Positions 51,595 to 63,909 of a DNA stretch of 64,000 nt are shown here, piece after piece. A program made the translations under genes and the position numbers. Under the pieces are notes generated by a model, which saw only the letters and a program-made list of their open reading frames with translations, was not told the DNA's origin and searched no databases. The stretch is from Camarhynchus parvulus. Lineage: Eukaryota > Chordata > Aves > Passeriformes > Thraupidae. The DNA lies in the NCBI RefSeq assembly GCF_901933205.1, contig NC_044584.1:15231001-15295000 (forward strand), given 5' to 3'. The stretch's first letter is position 1. Each line of letters opens with the position of its first letter.

Positions 51595-53117
51595 CCTTGT
51601 AATTCATGCTCTAGCATATATCCAGGGTTTTATTCCACACAAGCCCAGTGACAAAGGTCTCTGCTGCCCCTCACCTGGAAGGAGGACACCTTTGTTCTCT
51701 GCTGCACCAGGGGCTGTTCAGTGCTTGGAATAGCAGAGAACTCCACCACAGCTCAACACTGAAAACAAGATTTCTGCACTGGAGCTGCTTTGTGTCTTCA
51801 CAGCCTCCTGAGCAAGCCAAGGCCACCTTGTCCTCCACTCACCCCTATTTCCCACCACTGCCTCAGCTCTCTTCTGCACTCTTCCCTCACTCACTGCAAA
51901 GGTTAGAGGGGAGAAGCTTTACCTGCTGCTGTCAGACAGGAGAGCTGGGAAGTTTGCAGGTACAAAGGAAATGCAGGATTTCAAAGTGACTGTGATTTAA
52001 AATATATTCTTCAAAAAAAAGAGAGATCTGTCTTGGTCTTTGGGAATGACAGAGCACAATTTTCTTATTTTTGCAGAGAGGACTACACACATCAAGGGAG
52101 AGCAATGCCCACCTGAGAATTTTTGTATAGAACATCTTCCAAGAAGCAGCTCCTGGCATAAATTCAACACATTACCAGGGGACAGACAGGTAGTGTTTCA
52201 CAGGAGGAGAAAGAAGAGTAATAAACAGAAAAAGTCAAGTAGTTAGAGAATAAAAACAAATCAAGACAAAAACAACAAAACAAAAAAACCAAAAACAAAA
52301 CAAAAACAACAAAAAATAATAAAAAAAAGAGAGACAAAATAACCTGTTTAATTTTCAGAAAGTTTCTATCTATTTGATGGATGCTTGCAGGATTGCTGAA
52401 AATATTTGTACCTCTCTGCAGTGAAAGATAGATCCATGAAGAATTAGATACTCATGTTGGATGAAGAGACAGGTTTTCAAGCTCTCTAGGGCTCAGCACT
52501 GTGACAGGCAGAGTGAGGCTGAGTAACTGCTCAGTCCTACAACACCAGAGTACCTTCAATTTAACAGAAACCTTCTATCCAGGCAAGGCACTGAAAACAT
52601 ACTGGGTTTGAGCAATATCAGGATTAAAACGCATTTTGATAGTTAGAACTGAATCAGGATCCAAGGAGAGGACAAAAACATTTATGCTATTTCACCCATC
52701 CTAACCAAGATGATATAATTTGAGCTTTATGGCTTTCATTAATACAGAAGAATGTAAATAAATGTGAAAAGGTGACAGCTACAAGAGGAGATGCATCAGA
52801 ATTTTGAAGTAAAGCTCTTAGTAAATATAAAAGAAGCTGCAACAGAAAAGTAAAAGCTAAGCTGTTTGACCTACAGAAAAAACAATCAGCAAGAACCTGA
52901 GGCTCTCCCATCTCTGGCTGTTTATCTTTGTACAAATCACACCATGGCTCTGGGCTCTTACTTCCCTCCTAACCTTTGTCATTCTTGTCAAATTGGCCTG
53001 TAAAGATCCCCAGGCCCAGACTTGTTTCTTACTATGCTGGGCCAAGCACAGCCTCCACCAGGCCTTGTGGGCAGCCTGGTACAGAAACACTGATAAATAA
53101 CCTGTTAGATGTATCTG
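51595..53117. other. Unassigned sequence with an A-rich tract
   Basis: No gene was recognised. The notable content is the A-rich tract at 52247-52340. The left part (51600-51990) has a 113-codon plus-strand frame of no known similarity. Confidence 0.5.
52247..52340. repeat. A-rich (CAAAA)n-like tract
   Basis: About 95 bases of A-runs broken by single C, G or T, with repeated acaaaa and caacaaaa units. It may derive from a decayed retroelement poly-A tail, but no element body is recognisable to its left. Confidence 0.85.
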
Positions 53118-53480
53118 AGAACATAAAAATGTCTCTACGAGGTCAGACCAAAACCCAGTGCAGGGTTCAGTGACCTCCCTGTTGGTCCAGAAAAAGGCGT
53201 AAGCACAGGGATATGTCCTTAAATACTCTCTCCCCAACTCAGCTTTGTCACTCAGATTTTTTTTAGCCAGCAGCAGTGTAGTGGTGCCTTTGTTTGGATG
53301 CTGCAGTGCCCATCTGCAACATTCCAGCAGGAATTCAGGGTCCTCCTCCGGGCGGGGAGTTAACTGATAAAAACTGTTTGTTCCTAAGGCTGTAAGAAGC
53401 AGCAGAGTTTGTTTCCTGAGGAGATTACACACTGACTGGTAAATGGAGCCAGTGAATCTGTGGGGAGAAGTTTCTTCCAT
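52857..53480 (-). other. 207-codon open frame, unidentified, probably non-coding
   Basis: This is the longest open frame in the window. It stays open for 217 codons back to a TTG at 53510; the first ATG is at 53480, giving 207 codons. The product contains no motif I recognise: no zinc finger, signal peptide, clear membrane segment or reverse transcriptase box. It has several Trp and Cys residues and a mildly basic C-terminal third. An old CR1 3' tail (53118-53200) lies inside it, which argues that the frame is accidental, since that part of CR1 is untranslated. A frame this long is somewhat unexpected by chance in AT-leaning DNA, so it is recorded. No promoter, splice pattern or partner exon was identified. 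Confidence 0.15.
53118..53200 (-). mobile_element. Old CR1-like LINE 3' end
   Basis: The plus strand reads agaacataaaaatg, then ctctacgaggtcagaccaaa, then cagtgcagggttcagtgacc. This follows the reverse complement of an ancient amniote CR1 3' end (agaacataagaa, then tactgggtcagaccaaagg, then the cagtatcctg block). It is diverged, and the right boundary could extend further. The type differs from the other CR1 pieces here, whose tail is ATTCTATG-like, so it belongs to an older subfamily. Confidence 0.6.
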
Positions 53481-56400
53481 GACCTGGGAGTGATGTGGAA
53501 TTGCTACCAAAACTCCTCAGAGCCCTGAAGGGGTATTGCCTATTGCTTTTCTATTAGGAGCTCTGTGTCAGTGCTGATGGCAACCCAGACTCACATATAA
53601 ACTACTTTTTTGCTACTTTATGTCTTCCCTATAATCCTTTCATTCCGAACAAATAGGATTTTGCTTTATGGAAGCTGGTTAACCTTATGCTGAACTAAAA
53701 ATCAGACTTGCAGTTAATTACCAGGATCTGCAGTCTAAAGCCCTCCAATCTGAGCATTTTATATAGAGAAGCACAAAAATTGAAGCACAAAGAAATGACT
53801 TAGGCCAAAACAGAAAATCTAATCAGACTTTGGCAGAGTTCAAAACAACATTAAATCTCTTATTGTAATTGCAAAACATATTCCAGCAAAAACTGATCAT
53901 CAAATAGCAATAGGAAATAGCAAAGGTATTAAGAACTAAATAAACAGCACAGCATTTGAGATGCTGTATTTCAAAACTTCATCAAGTCATTAACATACCT
54001 GGTAATAGACTACCAATTATTTCTTCTTTATAGGTCAAATATATACCAATACACAGTAGGAAAAACCTCTTAGTTAGGAAATGGGGACATAAAAATGTCT
54101 GAGAAACATACACAGTATGTCTTGAATGAATAACAAAAGCTGCTATTGGAGGGCATGGTGACACCCTGCAGAAAGGAACTGCTGTTTTCCCAAACATCAG
54201 AAAAACAAAATCCTTTCTCCTCTTGCTGCCATATTTTTTTCTATACTGACCACCTTGCCAAGACTGATAAAATAATATTCAAACACTTAGCCAGTTGCTC
54301 TTACATGAGCATGTTTTGTCCAAGCTGATTGTACCCCAGAAGTTTGGATTCATGTCTGGTCAGTCCTTTGCTGCTTTTGAGAGCAGTCATTTATTTATTC
54401 TATTCCACATAGCACCCTTCCTTGGTAAACTGTGCCAGCATAGACAGCTGACCCAGAGACAGAATATCTAGGCATAACACACAATTTCTTCATTTGGAGG
54501 TGTTCCAGAATTTCTGGGGAAACACTGGAATCCTTTGAGATATTGCTGCAAATGCAGTGTGAAACACTACATTATATGTACTTTTCCATTATATGTCAGG
54601 TCAGCCTGCACATGAGTTAAAACTGAACAAATGGGGGTCTGAAGTTCCACAGAAAACTTCAAAACTTACTGAACAAAGACCTCAAACTCTTGGACCATTG
54701 TTACTCACATTAGCTTTACCTACATTATCCAGGCTTTGGTTCTGTAAAGTTTTCAGGGTGAAATACACACTCAGGTAACCCAGGTGCTTCAGCCTCCTTT
54801 CAGTCTCAACAAGCGAGTCCCAAAAAGACGCTCAGACTTCTGTTGCCAGGCACAGTGGTTCTTCACTGCTTGGATTCTTCCCCTGTCTGAGGGATCCTGC
54901 AGTGTCTCTGTTCCCACAGCCTGGATCAGCACCACTACAGCCCTTCAGTCTCACACCTCTTGGGGACAAGAGCTATGAGGTAAACAGCCAAGACTTGCAA
55001 GGCTGGAGGAACAGAGTCTCCAGAGTCCACATCTCTACATGAACTGCTCACTGAAACCAATTTGGAATTCTCTTTAATTGATTTAGCACCGTGCCCTTTA
55101 CAGAGCAGCCAAGGAGGAGCAATGCCAGCTGTTGATTGACTGTCGGCTCAACCCACTCCCCCAGTCACCTGTGCAAACCCACAGCCCCCTGCCAACAAAA
55201 AGGGGGGAAAAACAACCTCTGCTCAAGCTAAGAAAAATTAATGAGAGAAAAATCTGCCTCTGAAAAAGATCCATGTCAGAAAGCATTCAACAGAGCAACC
55301 AACAAAAAGTTTCCTACCAGACTACTTGGGACAATCGAGGAAAAAATGTTACACATATGGGTTGGTAGGAACTCCTAGGACAAATGATAAATAGCTCTTT
55401 GTGACTCTGAAAACAGCTTCTAGCTTGCAATCTCCTGCTAGTCTGCGGGTTTTACTGATAAACAGGTTAAAGCCTTTACGCTATTAGTTTCTAAACAGGC
55501 CAATAGAGCAATCTGTTTGCAGGGCTCCTCCTCCTGGCCTCTGCCCCAGCACACAAGGAATTTTAAAAGCGACCTGACAATATTCTTCTCTATAGTGTTA
55601 CAACACAGGATCTGCCATGGTTTGAAAAGGCCCCAAAATCCTCCCTGTGATATGCTGAAGCAGTTTAACACACTCTTCCTCTGTGGAGCTATCAGTGCCA
55701 TCTGAGGCTCCAATTCTGTAAAACAGGGGGGCAGAATCCACAATCCTGAACACGAAGCAAATAGATGGTGTTCTTGGGAACATCTTAATCATTTTCCTCC
55801 CTCTAGTTCCATGGGTTTTCTGGTTTTGCTCCACTCAGCACCTTTTCATTGCAGGGGGGCACTGAACATGACCTTACGGAATTAGCTACCTGCACAATTC
55901 CAACGTAAACTGTTCTCTCTGTGGAATGATCAAAGACACTTTCTTTTTCATCAAAACTGAACATGTTAACTAAAGCACCATGACAAACTCCCTGCTATTG
56001 CAGTCAAATCTAAATGGCTGTTCAGCGATGCACAACAACCTCTTCTTTTAAATCCCAGCCTGCTTTGGCTCCCTAACACAACCAGTTACAATTAGATTTT
56101 TCATTCTTGCCATATCCCTTCCAACCACCTGCAGCCAGAGCATGTATTTCTTATCCATTCAGTTTGTGCTCTGTACCTGCCAGTGTGGAGATGACCTCAA
56201 CTAAATGGATATCAGAACCCACCTGCTGACTGATTCCTGTCCTGGGGCAGCCTTAGGAAAGGTTTCAAGCACTTAAATATGGCAATAAAGAGCTGCCTCT
56301 GGAAGTACATAGAAGCAAAACATAAGTAGGGTTAATTTGTGACTTGATTTTAACCATTAGTGGCCTAGATTTTCTGACTCTGCACTTCAGTTCTTTTACC

Positions 56401-57299
56401 TCAGCTAGAACTTGTCAGCACTTGAGAATCAGAATCAAATTTGCTAATATTACAAAAACTATCCCAAAATTTACCCAGCAGTGCTCCTTAATGGAAATTC
56501 AACATTGGATTATCCAGATCCATAGGAAGTAGAGCAAAGTGAAAATATGGCAGATGCAGCTCTAGCATAGCATCTGTCCATGATGTGGCTTGAGTGACTC
56601 ACTCTGGGTAAAATGGGAACTACCTTTATTTATCTTGAACCCAAACAAAGTCATTTTTGGCAATGCCCATCTGTTATAACACAGTCTGTTTTTTTCCAGG
56701 GCTGTTCAAATTCCTCCAACATTTTCAATACCCAAGAAAAGAATATTTTTTATATAGTTGACTAAATTTGCAATCTCTTTCCTTATGCCTGGGCATCTAT
56801 TATCAATATCTACACATTGTGGGGATTCACAACTCTAATTTAGCATTGCTCAGTTTTCAGAGAAAACTGCACAACAAAGCACTATCTGACAATACTGGGT
56901 GGTGCTGGATAGTATTACTCAGCTTTGTAATTATCTTATCTCTACTTGCACAGCCATAGTTTCAATCAAATAAAACCTCAGTTATTTCCACTCCTACTGC
57001 AGATAACATGGGCCAAGAGATCACTTCATCTATGCCTGTTTCTCTACAGAGATGATAACAGAAAGTCAAACTTCCCTGGGACATTCCTGCATCAGACTCC
57101 TCTCATTGCTGCACCATTCCACCTCAAACCAGGTTTCCTCAAGGCCAGAAGTTACAACTCAGAGTAGATGTGCCTCCTATCTAATTACATATTATTGCAT
57201 TCACTTCTCCACAGACATGGAATCAGAGTTTGGTTTTCTCATAGTGGCTTTAGAAGGAGTGGAAACCACCATGAAAGCCTTTTCAGAGCTGTTATGCAG
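53201..57299. other. Unassigned non-coding sequence
   Basis: About 4.1 kb with no recognised exon, RNA gene or repeat beyond the open frame already listed. Other frames are short and overlapping (101 and 78 codons on the minus strand near 55438-55834). Confidence 0.55.
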
Positions 57300-57884
57300 C
57301 CCCGAGCAGAAGGACTTGGCGGTGTTTGTTGATGAGAAGCTCAGCACGGGCACTGGCAGCCCAGAACTCCCGTGTCCTGGCCTACATCAGAGGAGGGAGG
57401 GGATTCTCCCTGTGCTCACACCCACCAGGAGCATCCAGAGCCCAACACCAGGGTGTGGAGCTGCTGCAGGGAGCCCTGAGGAGCCCCAGAGCTCCCCAAG
57501 GGCTGGAGCTAGCCTGGGAGAGCTGGGGATGCTCACCTGGACAAGGGAAAGCTCCAAGGAGAGCTCAGATCCCCCCTCCTGTGCCTAAAGGGGCTCCAGG
57601 AGAGCTGGAGAGGGACTGCTCATGTAGTGAAGGGGGAAGGGCTTTAAACTGAAGGGTGGATTTAGGTCAGATGCTGGGAAAAAACTGCTCTCTGTGAAGG
57701 TGTGCAGGCCCTGGCACAGGTGCCCAGAGCAGCTGGGGCTGCCCCTGGATCCCTGGCAGTGCCCAAGGCCAGGCTGGACATGGCTTGGAGCAGCTTGGGA
57801 CAGTGGGAGGTGTCCCTGCCATGGCAGGGGGGTTAAAATGAGGTGGGCTTTAAGGTCCCTCCCAACACAAACCATTCCTTGATA
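57300..57884 (+). mobile_element. CR1 LINE, 5'-truncated copy (585 bp)
   Basis: This is the longest CR1 copy in the window. It enters within the last part of the reverse transcriptase frame (gaaggacttggcggtgtttg, tgatgagaagctcagc), passes through gtgtggagctgctgcaggga and agctgaagg-like blocks, then ggtgcccagagcagctgggg, ctggacatggcttggagcag, cctgccatggcagggggg, and ends ggtccctcccaacacaaacc before a decayed tail. The order and orientation fit CR1 on the plus strand. The frame is interrupted, with internal deletions compared with the remembered family layout, so it is inactive. The plus-strand frames of 178 codons (57052-57588) and 108 codons (57326-57652) are largely this element. The left boundary is approximate. 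Confidence 0.92.
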
Positions 57885-60800
57885 AGAGATTTTGTGCTTC
57901 CCCACAGCACTGTGGGGGGAACACAAGGGCAGAAGGACACACAGGTGAGCTCTGAACACTCATTGCCCGCATTCAGCTCTTCAATACTAATTTAGGCTTC
58001 CAATATTTCACTATTTAACTGTCATTTAAAGTTCCCTCTCTACCTGCCAGAGAGGAGCAAAGCTTTCCCTTTTTGTAAGGGGAAAAGCAAAACCAAAACC
58101 AAACAAGCAAAGAAAGCAGCCACAAACCCCTCTCCAGCCCCAGGCAAACAAATGCAGCTCCACCAAAGAATCTTTTGGACACAGTTCTGTTCAGCAGCAA
58201 AATGAAATTACCCACAATTACTTTGCCAAGGCTGTGACATATGTCAACTGCAACCATTGCTACAGTAGCATATACTTAATCTAAATCTTTTACAGACCAT
58301 TTTCAGCTCTAATCATGCTTCTCTCACACTATTTAAATTTATTAAAAAAAGAAAAACAAAGAACCCTGTAATACATATTCCCTGATGCACATTTGCAAGC
58401 AAAGCATCTATGGTCTCAAATCCAGCATGACCCACATTACAGAGCAAAAAGAGTAAGATGATTAAATAGACTGGCTCACCCAGCTTGTTTTTACACATCA
58501 ATAAATAACCTCAACACAGCAGAAATAGAGATGTGGTTTTCTGTTTGGAGGTAATTCAAACACTGGCTCCTCTTCAGACCTTCCACACTATGTAAAATAG
58601 AGCTGGGCAAATAATTCATTATGAATTATTCATTCAATTAATTTAATTTCTCCTGCTCACTAATTAACTATCTTGACTTTTTTGAATGTTTTCATTATCT
58701 GAAAATTATTTACTCAACAGTTTCTATGAATAACTCCTTGCCTCTAGATTGTTCACAAGCAGATTACTGCAAGAAATCAAAATTGTAAATTCAAGCTGTG
58801 CTGAATAGTTTTAATTAGATATGCAAGTCACATGGAATTTTTCTGGTTCCTTATTGGATATATGGAGAGAAAAAAAAAAACCGCCAGAAACTCCACAACC
58901 AACAGCACAGATTTGTCCTGCAAACAAACCTAATACACGAGAAAAATTATTTGCCATGAAAATTCTTGAATATATTAATTTTATTGCAGAGAACAACTTT
59001 ATCTTACTCTTTGAAAAGAAAAAAAAAAAAACAAACCAGTCAACCAAGCAGTTTAATTTAGAAAAGTGAAACACACCTTACATGTATCTAACCAGTCCAG
59101 CTTCCCCTGCAAGTCTGGGTCCTGCTCCAGGCTGCAGCCTCCACTACACTTCCCCACCCCAGCAAGGCTGCAGTGCCCCCAGTATCACTGGGTGTAGGGG
59201 ATGTCCCGGGTCTCCTCTTTATTCCCACCAAGGAGAAGGTCGCCTCGTGGCCAGTTTAGCTGGCTCTAGAGAAGCTCTTACAGAGGTTGTGCAGTTCCTT
59301 CTCTACTTTTCAGGGGAAATTTAGACAGTTATGGGATAAACAAAGAGACTGTGTGGACTAACTCTTGTCTTGTGATTCAAATGCTACCTCAGCAATGGGT
59401 TCTGATCTTACAGCAGAACTGGGCTGTGCCTTGGAGCCTCAGCTATAGACGCCTGTATTAAACCATGTTCTTGCTTGTTTATGCAACTTTAAGAAGCACA
59501 GAAGGGAATGATGGAATAGGGGATGACTGCAAGTGACCAGAACATTCTCAAGAGCAGCAAATGTGGCTGGGGAACCATCTACATACCCAGACACAAGAGG
59601 TATAAAAACCCTTTCAGCTTTTCAGCACAGCAAAAGAAAATTTTCCCTTCATCATCTAATAATAACACAAACAAAAAATACTCCCAAAACCCCAAACCTA
59701 CCTTGGACACATCTTCTTACTACATCTGCTGCTGCTTGTAAATGGGAGCTCACATGCCCTCAATCCACAGTGAGAGGAAAAGGAGAAGTAAAGATGGCAA
59801 ATAATCATCTCTCAGAGCATAGAGTGTTCCAGAAGGAGACAGAAGGACAGCAGGTCCAAGAGCCACCAACCTTTGCCTGCTCTGCCCGAGGGCACTCAGC
59901 AGCTGCAGGTAGTTACAGCAGTGGGCAATTCTCCTGCCAATTAACAGCCACCCATTATATCTGCTCCCCAGCACCTGAGGTGGAGGCATTGTGTGGTGGA
60001 CCCTCACCAGGGGTCAGCAATCAGCCCTGATGGAGCTCCGGAGACACAGGTGCTGTGAGTTGCTCAAAGTTACAGTTCAAACGGGGCGATAATTAACAAA
60101 GCATAGATTTTCATAAGAAACATGCAGATTTGGATGTATTCACCCCCAAGAACAAATCTTTGCCTTATCTACGTGCAGGTGATAAATTATTCTGGTTTAA
60201 ATCCTGCAGTGTCAGTTTAACCTTTTCCTTTAGCTCATCAAAGACCCTGTACTCACAGCTGAAGACCTTATGAAACACAAGACTATGCCTGGGGTTTGCC
60301 AAGTGGAACGCTTAACATGCCTTACAAATAAGATTGTATTTAAAAAAACATTTTCAGATAATCCATGTTACAAATAGATGAATTATTATTTCTGTTAAAA
60401 TAATTCCTATCTCTGTCTATTAAGAGAATGTTTCCAGTCAACTAAATTTAGATAAAATTACTGTTCTACAGTATTGTTATTCACACAAAAGTTTTTCTAG
60501 AATACCACACAGACCTGTGTCGACAAAAATCCTTGAAGACTTCCAAAAAAGACTTCCTTAAGACTTCCTTAGGGCCAAACACCAATTCTGCTCACAAAAA
60601 CAACCTGAACTCATTTCTTGACTACTGGAATTCCACTTATTAAGTCTCCAGCATACGTGTTACAGCAAACAGATGAAACTGTTGGTGACAATGTGCATAA
60701 TGAAGAGGCCCCATTCCTTACAGAGAAGGCTAATTAATCATTAGGTGAGTGCTAGTAAATTTTCTGAATCACCAAGTTTCTGACAGACACGCTGTTAAGC

Positions 60801-61389
60801 CAGCGAAATGCCCGCAGATGTTACTTGCCCATCAGAGGGGAACATATTCTCTGGAGGGCTCTGAGCATCTTGTCCCCATTTATTTTTTATTTCTGAACAA
60901 AACAAAAAAATTAGCAAACCCATGTAATGATTAATGTATATATGCAAGCAAATGATAATAGCATGAAGCCTATAAATAATTAAAGCCAGTGCTGGATTTT
61001 AAGATACTAAAGTTGAAATGTGAATTGCTTTCCAGCAGCTCTATAGAACGGTACAGTTAATGAATCCATTGCACTGCCTCCCTAATAGCCTCAGCATAAC
61101 TTAATTCAGAGAAAACAATCCTGAATTTTCACAGCAGGAGTCTCAGTTTTACTTTACTTTCTCCCTATGCCTTTTAGTACTTTACTGGAGCAGTCTCCCC
61201 ACGAAGGCTCCATCACCAGGATCAGTAACCTGTGTCATTGTCCCCCACTGGATACAAAAGCCAGAGCCTTGGAACAGCTCTGTGTTTGCATAGAGCCCCC
61301 CACTGCTCCCACAGGCTGCTGGCCAGGATGTGGCCAAATGTGCCACAAGCCCAAGGGCAAAATCAGACCAACACCAGACAGCCTTTGTG
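57885..61389. other. Unassigned non-coding sequence
   Basis: About 3.5 kb without a recognised gene. It contains A/C-rich bits near 58080-58140, A-runs near 58869 and 59019, a perfect AT dyad at 58610-58630, and agacttcc three times within about 30 bases near 60537-60568. A 165-codon plus frame (59533-60030) resembles nothing known. The parts at 58600-58740 and 60920-61090 are AT-rich with ordered homeodomain-like cores. Confidence 0.55.
58610..58630. repeat. Perfect 21-base AT dyad
   Basis: aataattcat, t, atgaattatt: ten-base arms around one base. It could bind paired homeodomain or POU-type factors, but at this AT content chance is a fair explanation. Confidence 0.8.
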
Positions 61390-61395
61390 GTACAC
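61390..61395. repeat. Target-site duplication of LTR 2 (left)
   Basis: gtacac, repeated exactly at 61779-61784. Confidence 0.92.
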
Positions 61396-61778
61396 TGTGA
61401 CGGTGTCACAGGGGTCTCAGGTTGAGGGAAGAGATGAGGATCTGACTCCATGTTTCAGAAGGCTGATTTATTATTTTATGTTATATATTACATTAAAAAT
61501 ATACTAAAAGAATAGAAGAAAGGATTTCATCAGAAGGCTAGCTAAGAATAGAATAGCAAAGAACGATAACAAAAGCTTCTGTCTCGGACAGACAGTCCGA
61601 GCCAGCTGACTGTGATTGGCCATTAATTACAAACATCCAACATGGGTCAATCACAGATCCACCTGTTGCATTCCACAGCAGCAGATAATCATTGTTTACA
61701 TTTTGTTCCTGAGGCCTCTCAGCTTCTCGGGAGGAAAAATCCTAAGGAAAGGATTTTTCATAAAAGATGTCTGCGACA
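61396..61778 (-). mobile_element. Solo LTR, ERVK-type endogenous retrovirus, reverse
   Basis: This 383 bp LTR lies on the minus strand. On the plus strand it starts tgtgacggtgtcacagg and ends gtctgcgaca, so in its own direction it begins TGTCGCAG and ends CCGTCACA, with proper TG/CA ends. A perfect 6 bp duplication (gtacac) flanks it. Read on the minus strand it shows a ggccaatcaca CCAAT-type site, a tagtatat region, AATAAA (complement at 61467-61472) and a short U5 with gaaacatggagtcaga. A local dyad, ctcggacagacagtccgag, sits at about 61584-61602. No internal retroviral sequence is adjacent, so it is a solo LTR. It appears less decayed than the related LTR at 51196. Confidence 0.93.
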
Positions 61779-61784
61779 GTACAC
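61779..61784. repeat. Target-site duplication of LTR 2 (right)
   Basis: gtacac, identical to 61390-61395. Confidence 0.92.
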
Positions 61785-62473
61785 CAGAAAGGTGGGATGG
61801 GTTTCTGCAGGATTAGGACAGGGTACTCCTCAAGGACACCTTAAATCTGCTGTTTCCTTTAAATCATCCTTCTCCTTCATAGATATTGTAAGAATGGTTT
61901 CAGAAAAAACTCTAATGAATATTTTTAAAAGGATTTCTGTAATGACAGGGATATTTTTCAGGTGCAGACTTCCAGGCAGGACCTCAGCAGGACTCAAGTT
62001 TGAAACCTCTCTTCCTCACTAAACGTTTTCCTTTCAACAGTCTTGAAGGTTTTCCCCCCTACTATTACAAAAGGGCTGGCATATATGAAAACTACCATTT
62101 CTTTTATTCCTCCCCCACCCTCCACAGGTATTAATTACATTATAGTTCATTAGCCCAGCTCATTAAGACCACAGTACAGGTAGGAAATAGGTAATTGGCT
62201 AGGTATAATTATTACATTAATTTAATTAGCTGTTTTGTGCTTTTATCAAAAAGGTGACCTCTGTGGAGTCTGGAATAGGTTTTCCTCCCTTGCTGCTTGC
62301 TGGGTTGCAGCCTTGGGTCTGTGATTACCTAGGAGGATGAAAACCAACATTCAAATAGCTTTTGGTGGGGTTCAGACTGAGGGGAAGAGGCAGCTGCATC
62401 CAGACACTGCTGTACAGGAGTGCTGCATTTTGATGTGACTTACTCAGACACCACTGCTGCTTTATTATTATTA

Positions 62474-62554
62474 TCAAGCACTACAATCCCACATTCCCCA
62501 TACCCAGGCAAAGCACAAACATGGATGTGGGGAATGTGGGATTACAGTGCTTGA
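62474..62554. repeat. 27 bp inverted repeat (hairpin)
   Basis: The arms 62474-62500 and 62528-62554 pair with two mismatches: tcaagcactacaatccc and attcccca against their inverted copies. The loop is 27 bases. A long stem of this kind could give a miRNA-like transcript or be a small inverted duplication. No flanking duplication or promoter was found. Confidence 0.88.
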
Positions 62555-63893
62555 GACAGCCCAGATCCCTTTAGAGTCGATGAAAGCCAGAGCAAAAGGG
62601 TTAAAACCCGTGGAAAATAGAGAAAATATTCACACATCTGCACTTCAGCATGGTCTGGCTTGGTGACAGTGCCACAGGGAGCACAGCAGGCCCTTCACCC
62701 CATGTCACTGTGAATGCCTGCACAGGGCTCAGCACAGGCTGCCCCCAGCCACTCCTAAAGGAGGTTTTATTTCAATATTGCCTTAATTAAACAACTAGAA
62801 CGATTTGTTCCCGAGAACACCACACAAATGAACACCAATGGTGGAAGCAGCTCTAGGGATGCTTTCAATTAAAACAGCAATTGGTGGGGGTGGCAAGGCA
62901 TGGTCCAGTTCCTAATTAAGTTAAATGTGACATCTCCCACTGACTAAGGTGGGAGCTGGACAAAGCCCAGAACAGAGAGAGAGGGGATGAAGCACCAGGT
63001 TCAAACGAGTTCAAAACAACACTAAGAAGTTTATTTGTCACTGTTATGGGAAAATATCTGTTTAGTCCACAAAGTAGTTTCCAAAGACTCTTCTATCTAC
63101 ATAAAACCTATGTTTAGGTAAAAAACAAAGCAAAATTATAAGTAAAAACCGGGATTAAAAAAAAAAAATCTTTTTGTGTTCATTTTGAAAAATATTCTCT
63201 TCAAAAATAAAATATCTATGACCATCCTGAGGTTTAACATTTTTGTTGTACGACAGGCACTCGCATCTAAATCTCACATTGCTAAATCTAGGTTTGTATA
63301 CTTACTGCTTCAATATTATGTCACTTCCCAGTTCTGACAAACAGCACAAATGATACCTGTCTGTTTGTGCAGTCACACGAGGGATGAAGCTGGGATTATA
63401 AATTATCTCCAGAGAAATAAGAGGCACAAAACAAAAGCTTGTCAAGTCAACTGGAGCAAATTGGTATTGTGCTGGAACAAACTGGAGAACTAACAAGCAA
63501 TACAAATGAAATCATGGACAGCTAGAGCAGATCCATAGTTTATCTTCCAGAGTCAGTTAATGTCAATGTCAGTGGAATTTGCACAAGCAACAAACCCTCA
63601 ACCTCAGCTCTACACTAGCTGACATTTCCTTCCTTTTAAAATTGGCAGTGGAACCTAAATTTAACCTCTGGAGAATATGCCACATGACATCTGTGTTCTT
63701 TACATGTTCAGCTTAAGACTTTGAAAGCTAATTTATCCAAGCAGCACCTCAATAAGTGACTCGCCTAGCAACTGCTGAACTCCTGTCACTTGTTGGCTTC
63801 TGGCAGCAGAGCCTTTTTCTCTTGAGAACTCATTCTTTAATAATGACCGTCTCAGACCCCTGAGGAAGGCACTAATGAGCATTTGAAAATGCC

Positions 63894-63909
63894 AAAAAAA
63901 AAAAAAAAA
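63894..63909. repeat. A16 homopolymer
   Basis: An uninterrupted run of sixteen A bases after aaaatgcc; no retroelement body is recognised before it. Confidence 0.9.

Noticed and set aside
57052..57588. 178-codon open frame on the plus strand
   Set aside because: Its right half is a CR1 LINE read in the wrong or broken frame; no domain outside the element.
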